Assembly (NCBI GenBank): GCA_016712285.1
Contig: JADJRK010000001.1
Span: 1,550,001 to 1,614,000 of the forward strand
Direction of reading: 5' to 3'
Origin: Planctomycetota bacterium
GTDB lineage: Bacteria; Planctomycetota; UBA8742; UBA2392
DNA: 64,000 nucleotides
Numbering within the stretch: the first letter of the stretch is position 1; each line of letters begins with the position of its first letter. The notes beneath the pieces were generated by a model that was not told the origin of the DNA, searched no databases, and was given only the letters and a program-made list of their open reading frames with translations. Position numbers and translations under genes: made by a program. This document shows positions 36,597 to 44,158 of this stretch, piece after piece.

Positions 36597-36684
36597 GAGC
36601 CCGGAGCGCAAGCGACGGGTGGGCGCGCGAAAGGCATCATAGCGCGCGATGCAGCCAATAGGAGCCGGGAGCGCAGGCGACGGG
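36597..36684 (+). repeat. Two REP-like palindromic units upstream of the nuclease gene
   Basis: Unit 1 is at 36597-36619 and unit 2 at 36662-36684, each 23 bases of the form GAGCCxGGAGCGCxxGCGACGGG, differing at three positions. The arms CCCG and CGGG pair, with GA/GA between them and an inner GC/GC around a GCAA loop in unit 1. The nuclease Shine-Dalgarno AAGGGAG begins right after unit 2. The rest of the 260-bp gap 36439-36698 shows nothing else I can name. Confidence 0.8.
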
Positions 36685-36698
36685 CAAGGGAGCAACGG

Positions 36699-38129
36699 AT
36701 GGATGGGACAGCCCAAATTGCAGTGTCAGGCGATGAACTGCTCATCGAACGTTTGCTCGTCCGCAGTTCGGACCTGTGCCGCTACATTGAGGCCTTTTTG
36801 CCAAACGAGCACGCGGATCGGGTAAGAGACGCCTTGATCATCGGCGCGGAGGTCTTGGTAAAGGCCCGCGCCCGCAGCGAAGTGGACTACATCGATAGTC
36901 GCTTTGCGCAAGTAAGCAAGGAGTTCAGCGAACAACTGAACCAAGTCGTCGCCGGTACAACGAGCGGACTCAGCAACCTCATGACGGAAACGAAGACCGA
37001 ACTGGGCAAGCTGCTTAACCCGCGTGGAAGCGATAGTCCGCTCAAGGAGCGATTCGAGGCGCTCGACAAATTGATCGAAGAGATCAAGAAAGAGTTGAAG
37101 GATGAACACGCCAAGGTTCTGGGGAGCACACAAGCGCTTTCAGCCCAGTTCGACATCAATGGCGGCGAGACCAGTCACCTTGCAAAGCTCAAAGGGCACA
37201 TCACGGAGTTCGAAAACAAGGTCAAAGCGTTGTTTGATCCGGAAGGCAGCCAGAGCAGCTATGCGGTCAAATTGAAGCAACAACTAGACGGAATCTTCAG
37301 TGACGCTGGCACGCTTCCGAAACTGCTGGACAGCAGACTGGCATTTGGTGAGCCAACATCGCCATTCGGCAAGTTCAAGACCGATGTGGACGCAAAACTG
37401 GGGGCCATGCGAGAAAAAATTGTCGAGAGCATTGGTGAACTGAAAACGGAAGTTGAAAGTTATCGCTCGCAGACCGACCAAGCGGCGGCAGACCGCGAGA
37501 AGATGAGCCATAAGGGCGATGACTTTGAAGAAGCCGCGTTCGACCTTCTCACTCCATTCGCGCAGAAGCGCGGCGACACAGTTGAAAGAGTGGGCACCGA
37601 GGCCGAGTCGGGCAGCAACAAGAAGGGCGACCTGAATTATCGATTTAGTGGGAATGGCGGCCTGGTTGCCATTGAGGCCAAGAACAAGAAAATCGACTCC
37701 ATACCGAAGTTTACCAAGGAACTGTTGGCGGCTGTCCGAAATAGATCGGCTGGGTTCGGTATTCTCGTGGTGCGCGACGTCGAGCACCTTCAAACAAGCA
37801 TTGGCGATTGGCATTTCGATGTATCGCCTGAAGGCATCGGTTACATCTTCACTCACTCAGGCCTTTTGGAACTGAGTCTGAAGTTCGCCCATGCCAGGCT
37901 TCGCTATGCGGCGGCTGAAGTTGCCGGTGTGGATGCTAGTGCACTCAAGGTCTTGATTGGTGCGGTGGAAAAGAAACTCAAAGACGCATCGAACATCAGA
38001 CGCAACTTGACCGACATCGAAAACACAGTGGGGGCCATTCGTGGACAAATCGATGAAATGACCGGCGAGATCAAGTCACACATGGAGAAGATTGGTGAAG
38101 AGATCGGCAAAGCGCAGACTGGTGGATAG
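36699..38129 (+). CDS. Coiled-coil PD-(D/E)XK nuclease-like protein, accessory
   Basis: 476 residues. The first 260 are helical with coiled-coil stretches (S-K-E-F-S-E-Q-L-N-Q-V-V and L-D-K-L-I-E-E-I-K-K-E-L-K-D-E). A nuclease fold starts with K272-G-D-D-F-E-E-A-A-F. D311 in K-K-G-D-L-N-Y and E326-A-K328 in V-A-I-E-A-K-N-K give the D...ExK triad, and F-G-I-L-V-V-R-D follows. The plan resembles RmuC, but I cannot assign that family. The C-terminal 70 residues are again helical. Third-codon bases are visibly richer in A/T than in the neighbours, and REP units bracket the gene, so acquisition is likely. A role in DNA degradation or phage defence is inference only. Confidence 0.72.
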   Translation: MDGTAQIAVSGDELLIERLLVRSSDLCRYIEAFLPNEHADRVRDALIIGAEVLVKARARSEVDYIDSRFAQVSKEFSEQLNQVVAGTTSGLSNLMTETKTELGKLLNPRGSDSPLKERFEALDKLIEEIKKELKDEHAKVLGSTQALSAQFDINGGETSHLAKLKGHITEFENKVKALFDPEGSQSSYAVKLKQQLDGIFSDAGTLPKLLDSRLAFGEPTSPFGKFKTDVDAKLGAMREKIVESIGELKTEVESYRSQTDQAAADREKMSHKGDDFEEAAFDLLTPFAQKRGDTVERVGTEAESGSNKKGDLNYRFSGNGGLVAIEAKNKKIDSIPKFTKELLAAVRNRSAGFGILVVRDVEHLQTSIGDWHFDVSPEGIGYIFTHSGLLELSLKFAHARLRYAAAEVAGVDASALKVLIGAVEKKLKDASNIRRNLTDIENTVGAIRGQIDEMTGEIKSHMEKIGEEIGKAQTGG

Positions 38130-38155
38130 TAGCGTTGGAGTGATTCGCTGGATTC

Positions 38156-38329
38156 CCCGTCGCTGGCGCTCCGGGCTCCTGTTCTTTGGGTTCGTGGCGG
38201 CTTGAATGAACTGTGCGCTGGCGCTCCCTACTACGCCTAGGCTTCGTCGGGCGGGCTGGGCACTTGCTCTTTGGGTTCGTGGCGGGTTGATTGATTTGCA
38301 CGCTTGCCGGTCGCTGGCGCTCGCGGCTC
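38156..38329 (-). repeat. Array of three REP-like units between nuclease and RAYT genes
   Basis: Units lie at 38156-38178, 38215-38269 (composite) and 38307-38329. The first is the reverse complement of unit 1 at 36597 with one difference, so the nuclease gene is bracketed in inverted orientation. An exact 18-base direct repeat, TCTTTGGGTTCGTGGCGG, occurs at 38183-38200 and 38268-38285. The composite unit contains AGGCTTCGTCGGGC at 38239-38252, repeated downstream of the transposase at 38896-38909. Confidence 0.8.
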
Positions 38330-38348
38330 CTGTTTTCGGAATCGCTGC

Positions 38349-38843
38349 ATGTTCAATGCTCCGAAGGCCTTCTTGTTTACGTTTACGCCTTACGGCACGC
38401 AGTTGCATGGGGATGATCGCGGTTCGGTCGACAGGTTTCACAACCGATTTGGCCATGAGTTCGTGCCGCCGAGTTTGGAATTTCAAACTATGCGGCGGGC
38501 GGATCTGGCTGAGGAGCCCTTGCTGATTTCGCCGCGCATGCGGGGCATTATCGAAGACACGATCCTGCAGCACTGCGATCACCGCGGCTGGCATCACTTC
38601 GCGAGTAATATTCGCACCAACCATGTTCATGCTGTGCTGTCGGCCGCAGGTGAGCCGGATCGCATGCTGGCGGACCTAAAGGCGTACTTGACGCGCGACT
38701 TGCGCAAGGGCGATGCCGTCGGTCGTCGCAAGCGTGTGTGGACGGTTGGCGGCAGCACACGCTACCTGTTCACCGATGAGGCAGTCAGCCGTGCCTGCAC
38801 TTACGTCTACCTGGCTCAGGGAGCTGACCTGCCTCGGGAGTGA
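38349..38843 (+). CDS. REP-associated tyrosine transposase (RAYT, Y1/IS200-like)
   Basis: 164 residues from ATG 38349; a longer frame from 38304 runs back through a REP unit and is not used. The HUH nuclease motif is N-H-V-H-A-V-L near residue 97. The catalytic Tyr is probably in L-K-A-Y-L-T-R-D-L-R near 122. The opening F-L-F-T-F-T-P-Y-G-T-Q-L-H-G-D-D-R-G-S-V-D is usual for this group in Planctomycetota. RAYTs are domesticated single-copy transposases that cut single-stranded DNA at REP palindromes. REP units end 19 bp upstream and begin 25 bp downstream, in the same orientation, as expected for its substrate. Confidence 0.85.
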   Translation: MFNAPKAFLFTFTPYGTQLHGDDRGSVDRFHNRFGHEFVPPSLEFQTMRRADLAEEPLLISPRMRGIIEDTILQHCDHRGWHHFASNIRTNHVHAVLSAAGEPDRMLADLKAYLTRDLRKGDAVGRRKRVWTVGGSTRYLFTDEAVSRACTYVYLAQGADLPRE

Positions 38844-38867
38844 GTGCCTCCCAGATTCGCGGGCTTG

Positions 38868-38920
38868 CCGGTCGCTGGCGCTCCCGACTGCGCCAAGGCT
38901 TCGTCGGGCCGGCCCGGCTC
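38868..38920 (-). repeat. REP-like composite unit downstream of the RAYT gene
   Basis: CCGGTCGCTGGCGCTCC (38868-38884) shares its core with the units at 38156 and 38307. It overlaps a hairpin CCCGAC (38883-38888)/GTCGGG (38903-38908) and ends in CCCGGCTC. The 14-base AGGCTTCGTCGGGC at 38896-38909 also occurs at 38239-38252. Confidence 0.75.
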
Positions 38921-39000
38921 TTGTTTTCTGGCTTCGGTTGCTTGCCGTATCACGGGCTTGCTGTTGGGTGTATGGTGGCGTGAGTTCACTGGAATCGATC

Positions 39001-39408
39001 ATGGCAGGATACTCCGGCACCACTTTACCCACGAAGCTTGGCATCAAAGACGGTGACTCCGTGCTGCTTTGCAGCGAGCCTCGGGGGTTGTCGGCTGCAT
39101 TGGGTGATATGCCCTCAGTGAAGTTCCCGCCCCGCAAGGGCAGCGGCAGCTACGACGTCATTCTCTACTTCACTCGCGAACGCGCAGCCCTTGAGCGCGA
39201 ACTTGCCGGCTTGCGCAAACAGATGGGCCCCGCCTGCGGGCTCTGGATCTGCTGGCCGAAAAAAGCCAGCAAAGTCGCCACCGACATGAACGAAGAAGCC
39301 GTGCGCGAAATCGCCCTGCCCACGGGCCTGGTGGACAACAAGGTCTGCGCGATCGACTCGACGTGGTCGGGCCTGCGCCTTGTCATCCGCAAAGAGCTCC
39401 GGGAATGA
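39001..39408 (+). CDS. DUF3052 family protein
   Basis: 135 residues from ATG 39001; the frame is open further upstream but there runs through the REP unit. It matches DUF3052: S-G-T-T-L-P-T-K-L-G-I-K-D-G-D-S-V near the start, D-V-I-L-Y-F-T-R-E-R-A near residue 55 and L-W-I-C-W-P-K-K-A-S-K near 80, ending V-C-A-I-D-S-T-W-S-G-L-R. Cytoplasmic, function unknown. It is the first chromosomal-looking gene after the REP/RAYT region. Confidence 0.85.
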   Translation: MAGYSGTTLPTKLGIKDGDSVLLCSEPRGLSAALGDMPSVKFPPRKGSGSYDVILYFTRERAALERELAGLRKQMGPACGLWICWPKKASKVATDMNEEAVREIALPTGLVDNKVCAIDSTWSGLRLVIRKELRE

Positions 39409-39437
39409 GGGCGGGGGGCGCCCGGGCCCCCCGTCTT

Positions 39438-39875
39438 GCTGATCCTGTAAGCCGGGTTTTGTCGCCCTTGCGGGTGACGGTCATTCGTCTAGGGCCTGCG
39501 TTGCCACAAGCCTCCAGCAGCCTACCCGGACCTCCCGCGACACATTCGCATTGAGGCGAGCAGCCTCTTGGTCCCTATTTGGCCTTGCTCCGGAGGGGGG
39601 TTTGGCCTGCCGGCACTGTCTCCAGCGCCGCGGTGCGCTTTTACCGCACCTTTTCACCCTTACCCGGATCCTTTCAGACCCCGTCCAGCCGCGCGAGTTT
39701 CGGGCCCTCGTCGCAGCCAGGCAGGCAAGCCGGGCGGTTTGTTTTCTGTGCCACTGTCCCTGGATGCGGGTTTGGCCCGCACCCGGTTGCCGTTAGCAAC
39801 CCTCCTGCTCTATGGAGCCCGGACTTTCCTCCCAACTTCGCGCAAGGCGAAGTCGGGCGACCGTCTGGATCACCA
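39438..39875 (-). ncRNA. rnpB: RNase P RNA, bacterial class A
   Basis: The minus strand carries the conserved RNase P RNA blocks in order: GGAGGAAAGTCCGGGCTCC near the 5' end with CATAG after it, GTTGCTAACGGCAACC, GGGACAGTGGCACAGAAA, GGGTAAGGGTGAAAAGGTGC, GGAGCAAGGCCAAATAGG, GGGTAGGCTGCTGGAGGC, CTAGACGAATGACC and ACAAAACCCGGCTTACAGG. P1 can form between TGATCC near 39872-39867 and GGATCA near 39445-39440, which sets the approximate ends. The RNA is the catalytic part of the enzyme that matures tRNA 5' ends. About 438 bases, at the long side of the class. Confidence 0.95.
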
Positions 39876-39938
39876 CGGACCATGATAGTCGCGTTGTGCG
39901 CACGGGGCAACGGGGCGGCTGTTGACGAGTCAATACTC

Positions 39939-40628
39939 TCAGATTTCGAAGTTGATGCCCTGCTTGACCATGCGCTTGTAGGCCGCTTCATTGAAGCGAT
40001 ACAGCCGCGCGGCGCGGTGGGCCACGTCCTGCTGGACCTGGTCGGTCTCTTCCAGCACACCCATGCCAAGCACCTTCTTGCGAAAGTTGCGCTTGTCGAG
40101 CGCCCGGTCGAGAATCTTTTCGTACATGCGCTGCATCTGCGTCAGCGTGAACAGCCGCGGCAGCAATTCAAATCCGATCGGCACATAGCGCACCTTGCCG
40201 CGCAACCGCTGCTGCGCCGTGTCCAGGATCGCGGCGTGGTCAAACGCCAGCGTGGGCAGGTCATCCAGGCTGAACCAGGCCGCCTCGCCGGCATCTGTGG
40301 CCGCCTGCACTTTGTGGTCGCGCAGGTTTACGAGCGCGTACCAGGCAACGCTGACGATGCGCTCGCGCGGGTCGCGCTTGAGTTCACCAAACGTGTACAG
40401 CTGCTCAAGAAACACATTGCGCAGGCCGGTCTCTTCTTCCAGTTCGCGACGGGCAGCCTCTTCCAGCGTCTCATCGACGTGGACAAAGCCGCCGGGCAAG
40501 GCCCAGCTGCCTTTGAACGGCGCTATACCCCGCTGGATCAGCAAGACCTTCAGGTCCGTGTCATCCAGGCCGAACACGACGCAGTCGACGGTCAGGGCCG
40601 GGCGGGGATGCTCGTACGTGTAGGGCAT
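39939..40628 (-). CDS. NUDIX hydrolase with winged-helix tail, NrtR-like regulator
   Basis: 229 residues. The Nudix box is complete as two adjoining parts, G-F-V-H-V-D-E-T-L-E-E-A-A and R-R-E-L-E-E-E-T-G-L, near residue 50. The remainder (L-L-P-R-L-F-T-L-T-Q-M-Q-R-M-Y-E, D-K-R-N-F-R-K-K-V-L-G, Y-R-F-N-E-A-A-Y) is the winged-helix DNA-binding domain of NrtR regulators, which sense ADP-ribose and control NAD metabolism. A perfect dyad lies 10 bases upstream of the start, a likely autoregulatory site. NAD genes are not in the window. It could also have kept ADP-ribose pyrophosphatase activity, since the box is intact. Confidence 0.85.
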   Translation of the reverse strand: MPYTYEHPRPALTVDCVVFGLDDTDLKVLLIQRGIAPFKGSWALPGGFVHVDETLEEAARRELEEETGLRNVFLEQLYTFGELKRDPRERIVSVAWYALVNLRDHKVQAATDAGEAAWFSLDDLPTLAFDHAAILDTAQQRLRGKVRYVPIGFELLPRLFTLTQMQRMYEKILDRALDKRNFRKKVLGMGVLEETDQVQQDVAHRAARLYRFNEAAYKRMVKQGINFEI

Positions 40629-40637
40629 GCCGCCAGT

Positions 40638-40658
40638 TTAGTGTATGTGAGACACTAA
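40638..40658 (-). promoter_or_regulatory. Dyad operator upstream of the NrtR-like gene
   Basis: TTAGTGT (40638-40644), 7-base spacer, ACACTAA (40652-40658): perfect 7-bp inverted repeat in a 21-bp site, ending 10 bases before the minus-strand ATG at 40628. Size and place suit a dimeric repressor blocking its own promoter. Confidence 0.65.
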
Positions 40659-40674
40659 GGCAAGTGCCATGCAA

Positions 40675-40706
40675 AACAGAAACCCCCGCGAGGTCGCGGG
40701 GGTTTC
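40675..40706 (-). terminator. Terminator of the twin membrane-protein genes
   Basis: AACCCCCGCG (40681-40690), loop AGGT, CGCGGGGGTT (40695-40704). On the minus strand the 10-bp stem is followed by TCTGTTTTGC, so it serves the gene ending at 40724. Confidence 0.8.
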
Positions 40707-40723
40707 GGGTGGGATCACACAGG

Positions 40724-42376
40724 TTATCGCGGGTCGATATACAACCGGATCGCGTCTTCCTTGAGCGTGCTGAAGCGCAGGTCGCTGCGAGCGTCGCGGT
40801 ACCATTCGTCGCCGAACAGGTTGCTGCCCAGGATGACCAGGTCAACGCCCGGCTGTACCTTGTCAGCAACACGGCAACCCATCTGCTTGAGCAGTTCGGC
40901 CAGGCGCTCTTTGGTGTACGACTGGTTAGGCGGCTCGAAGTCGCCGTGCATGGCGACAGACAGGAAGCGGCCGGCGTGCCAGAGGTGGCTGATCAGCTTG
41001 TCACCCTTGCGCACAGGCTCTTTCTCGTCCACGAGGCTGAGCACGGTGCACAGGCTGTAGTGGGCTGAAAGCGCGCGCACGATTTCAACGACGCCAATCA
41101 GTTCGTCGCGGTCACGACCGTGGATTCTCCAGATTTCGAAACGCTGGCCGGCCTTTACGCCGTCGGAGCTGCCGAGATCAATGTGGCACACGCCGCGGCC
41201 GTAGTCGCTGTACGAGACTTCGCCGTCCGGGTCGCCCTTCTCAAGCTTGATCGGGGTCTTGATGCGCGGCAGGTTGCGAACCATGTCGGCGAACTTCTGG
41301 CCGTCGCCTTCGTGCAGCGTCTTCTCGGTTTCAAACTCGGCCTGCAGGCCCTCAATGCGCGAGACCGCTGCAACCACCATGAAGTCCAGACGCGTCTTGC
41401 GGCCCGTGGTCTCCGTGATGGCAGTTTCCGTCGCGTCATGGACATCGCGCAGACGCTCTACGCTCAAATCTTTGCGGCTGTTCACGTTGGACTTCAGGCC
41501 ATCGACCAGCGTTCGCACGCGCTTCTGGCGCTGCTCCTCGCCTTCAAAGCCCAGGCCCACCACGATCACTGAGCCGTCGGGCATCGTCACTTCCGTGAAA
41601 CCGCTGACCTCAGCGTACAGCAGGTTGTACTGGTGCTGGTTGGCAGCCATCAGGTCGCGCAGCAACTGGTGCTGGCGGCGGAACACCAGCTCAAGCGTGA
41701 TGCGTGTCGGCGGCTGCATCACCTTGTCGGCGGGCAGGTAGCTGGGGTCGCGTGAGCGTTCCCACGCTGACATGACATTGGCGTCTTCGGGCTTGTAGAT
41801 GCCCGACGCCGTATCGGTGGTTCCCGGGCGCTTGAGGTCACCGCCGGCGACGGCCAGCGTGGCGCCCCCGACGTCGATGGTCTGGACCGTGTAGTACTGG
41901 GTGGACTTGTAGGCGATGTACTGGCGAAGCTTCAGCTCATAGTCCTCAATCCACTTCCGGGCAGCCGCGTACTCGTACACCATGCCCTCGCCGCCACCGT
42001 CGCCACCACCGTAGAACATGGACTCGGCATCAAGATAACGCTGCAGCACAACGCTTTGCTTGTCGCGCGGCTGGGTGCGTGCCTCACCGCCGACGCTGCG
42101 GTCAGCCTTGGGCACCATGGTGTCCACTTTGGTCTTGTTGGCCATCGGGTCGCCGGCGTCGAAGCCAACGAAACCCGCGGTGTCGTTCATCTCGGCCACC
42201 AGGGGCTCAAGCTGTTTGTGGTTTTCTTCCACCTGCTTGAGAATCAGCTGGGCGTCGGACTGGTACGACTGGATCTGCTGCGTGTAGAACATCCACATCA
42301 GCGTCACGAGCAGCACGAACGGCGAGAGAATCGCCGTGATGTTCCAGTACCAGCTTGCCACACTCTGCCTTGCCAT
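40724..42376 (-). CDS. Membrane-anchored coiled-coil protein with BRCT-like C-terminal domain (A)
   Basis: 550 residues. One membrane helix near the start (I-T-A-I-L-S-P-F-V-L-L-V-T-L-M-W-M-F) is followed by helical, partly coiled-coil regions (L-K-Q-V-E-E-N-H-K-Q-L-E, L-R-D-L-M-A-A-N-Q-H-Q-Y-N). A beta domain has V-C-H-I-D-L-G-S-S-D-G-V-K-A-G-Q-R-F-E-I-W. The end, L-L-K-Q-M-G-C-R-V-A-D-K-V-Q-P-G-V-D-L-V-I-L-G then Y-R-D-A-R, reads like a BRCT domain. The neighbouring gene at 42457 has the same plan, so they are paralogues. No known family for the whole chain. Orientation in the membrane cannot be decided. Confidence 0.65.
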   Translation of the reverse strand: MARQSVASWYWNITAILSPFVLLVTLMWMFYTQQIQSYQSDAQLILKQVEENHKQLEPLVAEMNDTAGFVGFDAGDPMANKTKVDTMVPKADRSVGGEARTQPRDKQSVVLQRYLDAESMFYGGGDGGGEGMVYEYAAARKWIEDYELKLRQYIAYKSTQYYTVQTIDVGGATLAVAGGDLKRPGTTDTASGIYKPEDANVMSAWERSRDPSYLPADKVMQPPTRITLELVFRRQHQLLRDLMAANQHQYNLLYAEVSGFTEVTMPDGSVIVVGLGFEGEEQRQKRVRTLVDGLKSNVNSRKDLSVERLRDVHDATETAITETTGRKTRLDFMVVAAVSRIEGLQAEFETEKTLHEGDGQKFADMVRNLPRIKTPIKLEKGDPDGEVSYSDYGRGVCHIDLGSSDGVKAGQRFEIWRIHGRDRDELIGVVEIVRALSAHYSLCTVLSLVDEKEPVRKGDKLISHLWHAGRFLSVAMHGDFEPPNQSYTKERLAELLKQMGCRVADKVQPGVDLVILGSNLFGDEWYRDARSDLRFSTLKEDAIRLYIDPR

Positions 42377-42456
42377 CGTTCTCTTCCTTCTATTGCCGGA
42401 CTTGCTGCATCCGGGTTTCCCGGTTCACCTTGAGCGCTTTGCCTTGCGTTCTGCGG

Positions 42457-43872
42457 TCATTTCCGGTCCGGGCCGCGCAGGCCCAGGAAATGAAGGACTT
42501 CTTCTTCAGGGTACGTTTCAATGTTCAGGCGCAATTCCTTGGCCTGCATCCACTCAGCGTCTGAGCGCCAGTCGCCGCCGATGATCACGGCGTCTACCGT
42601 TGCGTCGATCTTGTCTACCACCTGGAACCCTACGCGGCGCAGGATGTCGGTCAGTTCCTGGCGCGTAAACTGCGTGTAACCGCGGCCAAAGGTGCCCACC
42701 AACGCCCACTTCTGGTACTGCCGCGACGAGAAGTTCGGGTTCTTGATCAGGTCGCCGGCCTTGGGGTACAGGCTTGGGTCGTCCAGCGCATCTACGCGGC
42801 AGCGTGCAATATTGCCGCGCAGCAACTCTTTGACCCGGATCTCGCCAATCTGCAGTTCGCTGTTGCGGCTGGTGTCGGGACGCAAGACTTGGAAGGTCTG
42901 CTCAAGCTGCACGCCCGAGCGCTGTCCCACGTTGATCCAGACCCAACCCGAGATTTCGTCCACCAGGAACACGAACCCGTCCGGGTCGCGGCTGTCGTCG
43001 AGGCGGCGCTTGTCCGCCTGCACGCGGTATGCTTCCTGGTTGTCTACTGCGTCGTGGCGGGCCTTGGCTGCCTCGCGCGCCATGGCAAACGCGCGCTCGC
43101 GGGTTTCACGCACGGTCTCTGAATCCAGGCTTTTCAGCGCGTCATTTTCTTCGACCAGCGCGCGGGCAAGCTCGTTCTCGCGATCGACAAGCTGCTCATG
43201 CTGGCCCTTGACCACCTCGTCGGCGGCGTCGGTGGCCTTGCCGGCCTGGCTGTATTGCTCGGCTGAGTCGGCGTTGCGTTCCGCCGACTTGGTGTCGCGC
43301 AGGTTGCGCTGGTGCACCCGCTGGTCTTTGACCTTGGGGATGTAGCTGGTCACAAGCTGGTGAATCAGGTCGTCCTGCTTGCCGACCGTGCCCTGTATGC
43401 TGCGGGCCTCAGCTTCTTCATACAGTCGCTTGCTGTTGCGCGTGGTGCCGCGCACCTGGTTGACGGGTACCTTGCGTTCTTTCCATGAGCCGTCTTCAGC
43501 GCGCTCCAGCACGGTGGCTTCGCCGCGCTCAGTGCCGGAAAGGTCGGGGCTGCCATCGGCGCGCACCGGGACGTTGTAGTAGTCCGCGATCAGGCGCGAA
43601 CCCTCTTTGAGCATGGCCTCAATCTGCTGCGGCGAGCTGTAGGCCGCTTCGCCCTTGAAGCCGATGTGCGTGCACAACTCGGCATAGCGGGCGCGAACGG
43701 CGTCCATCTCTGACTGCTGCCGCGCAGGGATCTCGCGCAGGGCCGCCAGGTAGGTCCGCTCTTTCTGGGCCTTGTCGTAGGTGATGAATGCGAGCGTGCC
43801 CATGCCAAGCAGGAACACGATCATCACGATCATGACGATCAGGTCGACCATCCCGCGTCGTGACATTCTCAT
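42457..43872 (-). CDS. Membrane-anchored coiled-coil protein with BRCT-like C-terminal domain (B)
   Basis: 471 residues from ATG 43872 (GGAG 7 bases upstream). A membrane helix (M-V-D-L-I-V-M-I-V-M-I-V-F-L-L-G-M-G-T-L) is followed by long charged helices, a beta segment F-V-F-L-V-D-E-I-S-G-W-V-W-I-N-V-G-Q-R-S-G-V and the tail L-R-R-V-G-F-Q-V-V-D-K-I-D-A-T-V-D-A-V-I-I-G-G with M-Q-A-K-E-L-R-L-N-I, BRCT-like. Gene order B then A on the minus strand with an 80-bp gap and one shared terminator suggests an operon. The partner probably forms a complex with it; function unknown. Confidence 0.65.
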   Translation of the reverse strand: MRMSRRGMVDLIVMIVMIVFLLGMGTLAFITYDKAQKERTYLAALREIPARQQSEMDAVRARYAELCTHIGFKGEAAYSSPQQIEAMLKEGSRLIADYYNVPVRADGSPDLSGTERGEATVLERAEDGSWKERKVPVNQVRGTTRNSKRLYEEAEARSIQGTVGKQDDLIHQLVTSYIPKVKDQRVHQRNLRDTKSAERNADSAEQYSQAGKATDAADEVVKGQHEQLVDRENELARALVEENDALKSLDSETVRETRERAFAMAREAAKARHDAVDNQEAYRVQADKRRLDDSRDPDGFVFLVDEISGWVWINVGQRSGVQLEQTFQVLRPDTSRNSELQIGEIRVKELLRGNIARCRVDALDDPSLYPKAGDLIKNPNFSSRQYQKWALVGTFGRGYTQFTRQELTDILRRVGFQVVDKIDATVDAVIIGGDWRSDAEWMQAKELRLNIETYPEEEVLHFLGLRGPDRK

Positions 43873-44060
43873 GGAATACTCCGCGAAACGTTTACGGCAA
43901 AACCGCAAGCGCGGCCGCCTGTTACGTTTCAAATCGGGGGGACGGTTGGCAAGGATACGGACCGGACCACGCCACGGCAATAATCCGGCTACGAAAACCT
44001 TGACACCGCTTTGTCATGGGCGATTGCACGGATTTGCGGCTGTGACCGTCCACACCAGCC

Positions 44061-44095
44061 GGAATTTGGATTTTAGATTTTGGATTTTGGATAAC
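44061..44095 (+). repeat. Heptanucleotide repeat upstream of polA
   Basis: Five consecutive 7-base units, GGAATTT, GGATTTT, AGATTTT, GGATTTT, GGATAAC, in the gap between the divergent membrane-protein gene and polA. The short tandem heptads resemble the STRR elements known from cyanobacteria and found in other phyla. The rest of the gap 43873-44158 is unremarkable. Confidence 0.6.
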
Positions 44096-44158
44096 TTTAC
44101 GCATGGTATGCCGGTTTCCTGCCGCCTTGGTCCAATCCAGAAGCGAACCTCCGGAATC

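Noticed and set aside
38349..38843. Complete IS200-type insertion sequence
   Set aside because: No tnpB and no typical terminal hairpins besides REP units; the protein belongs to the RAYT group, which is usually domesticated.
36597..38920. CRISPR array
   Set aside because: The repeats are few, palindromic, unevenly spaced and around a RAYT gene; no regular spacers and no cas genes.
38713..39000. N-terminal extension of the DUF3052 protein
   Set aside because: The added residues are translated from a REP unit and the end of the transposase gene; family proteins start at M-A-G-Y.
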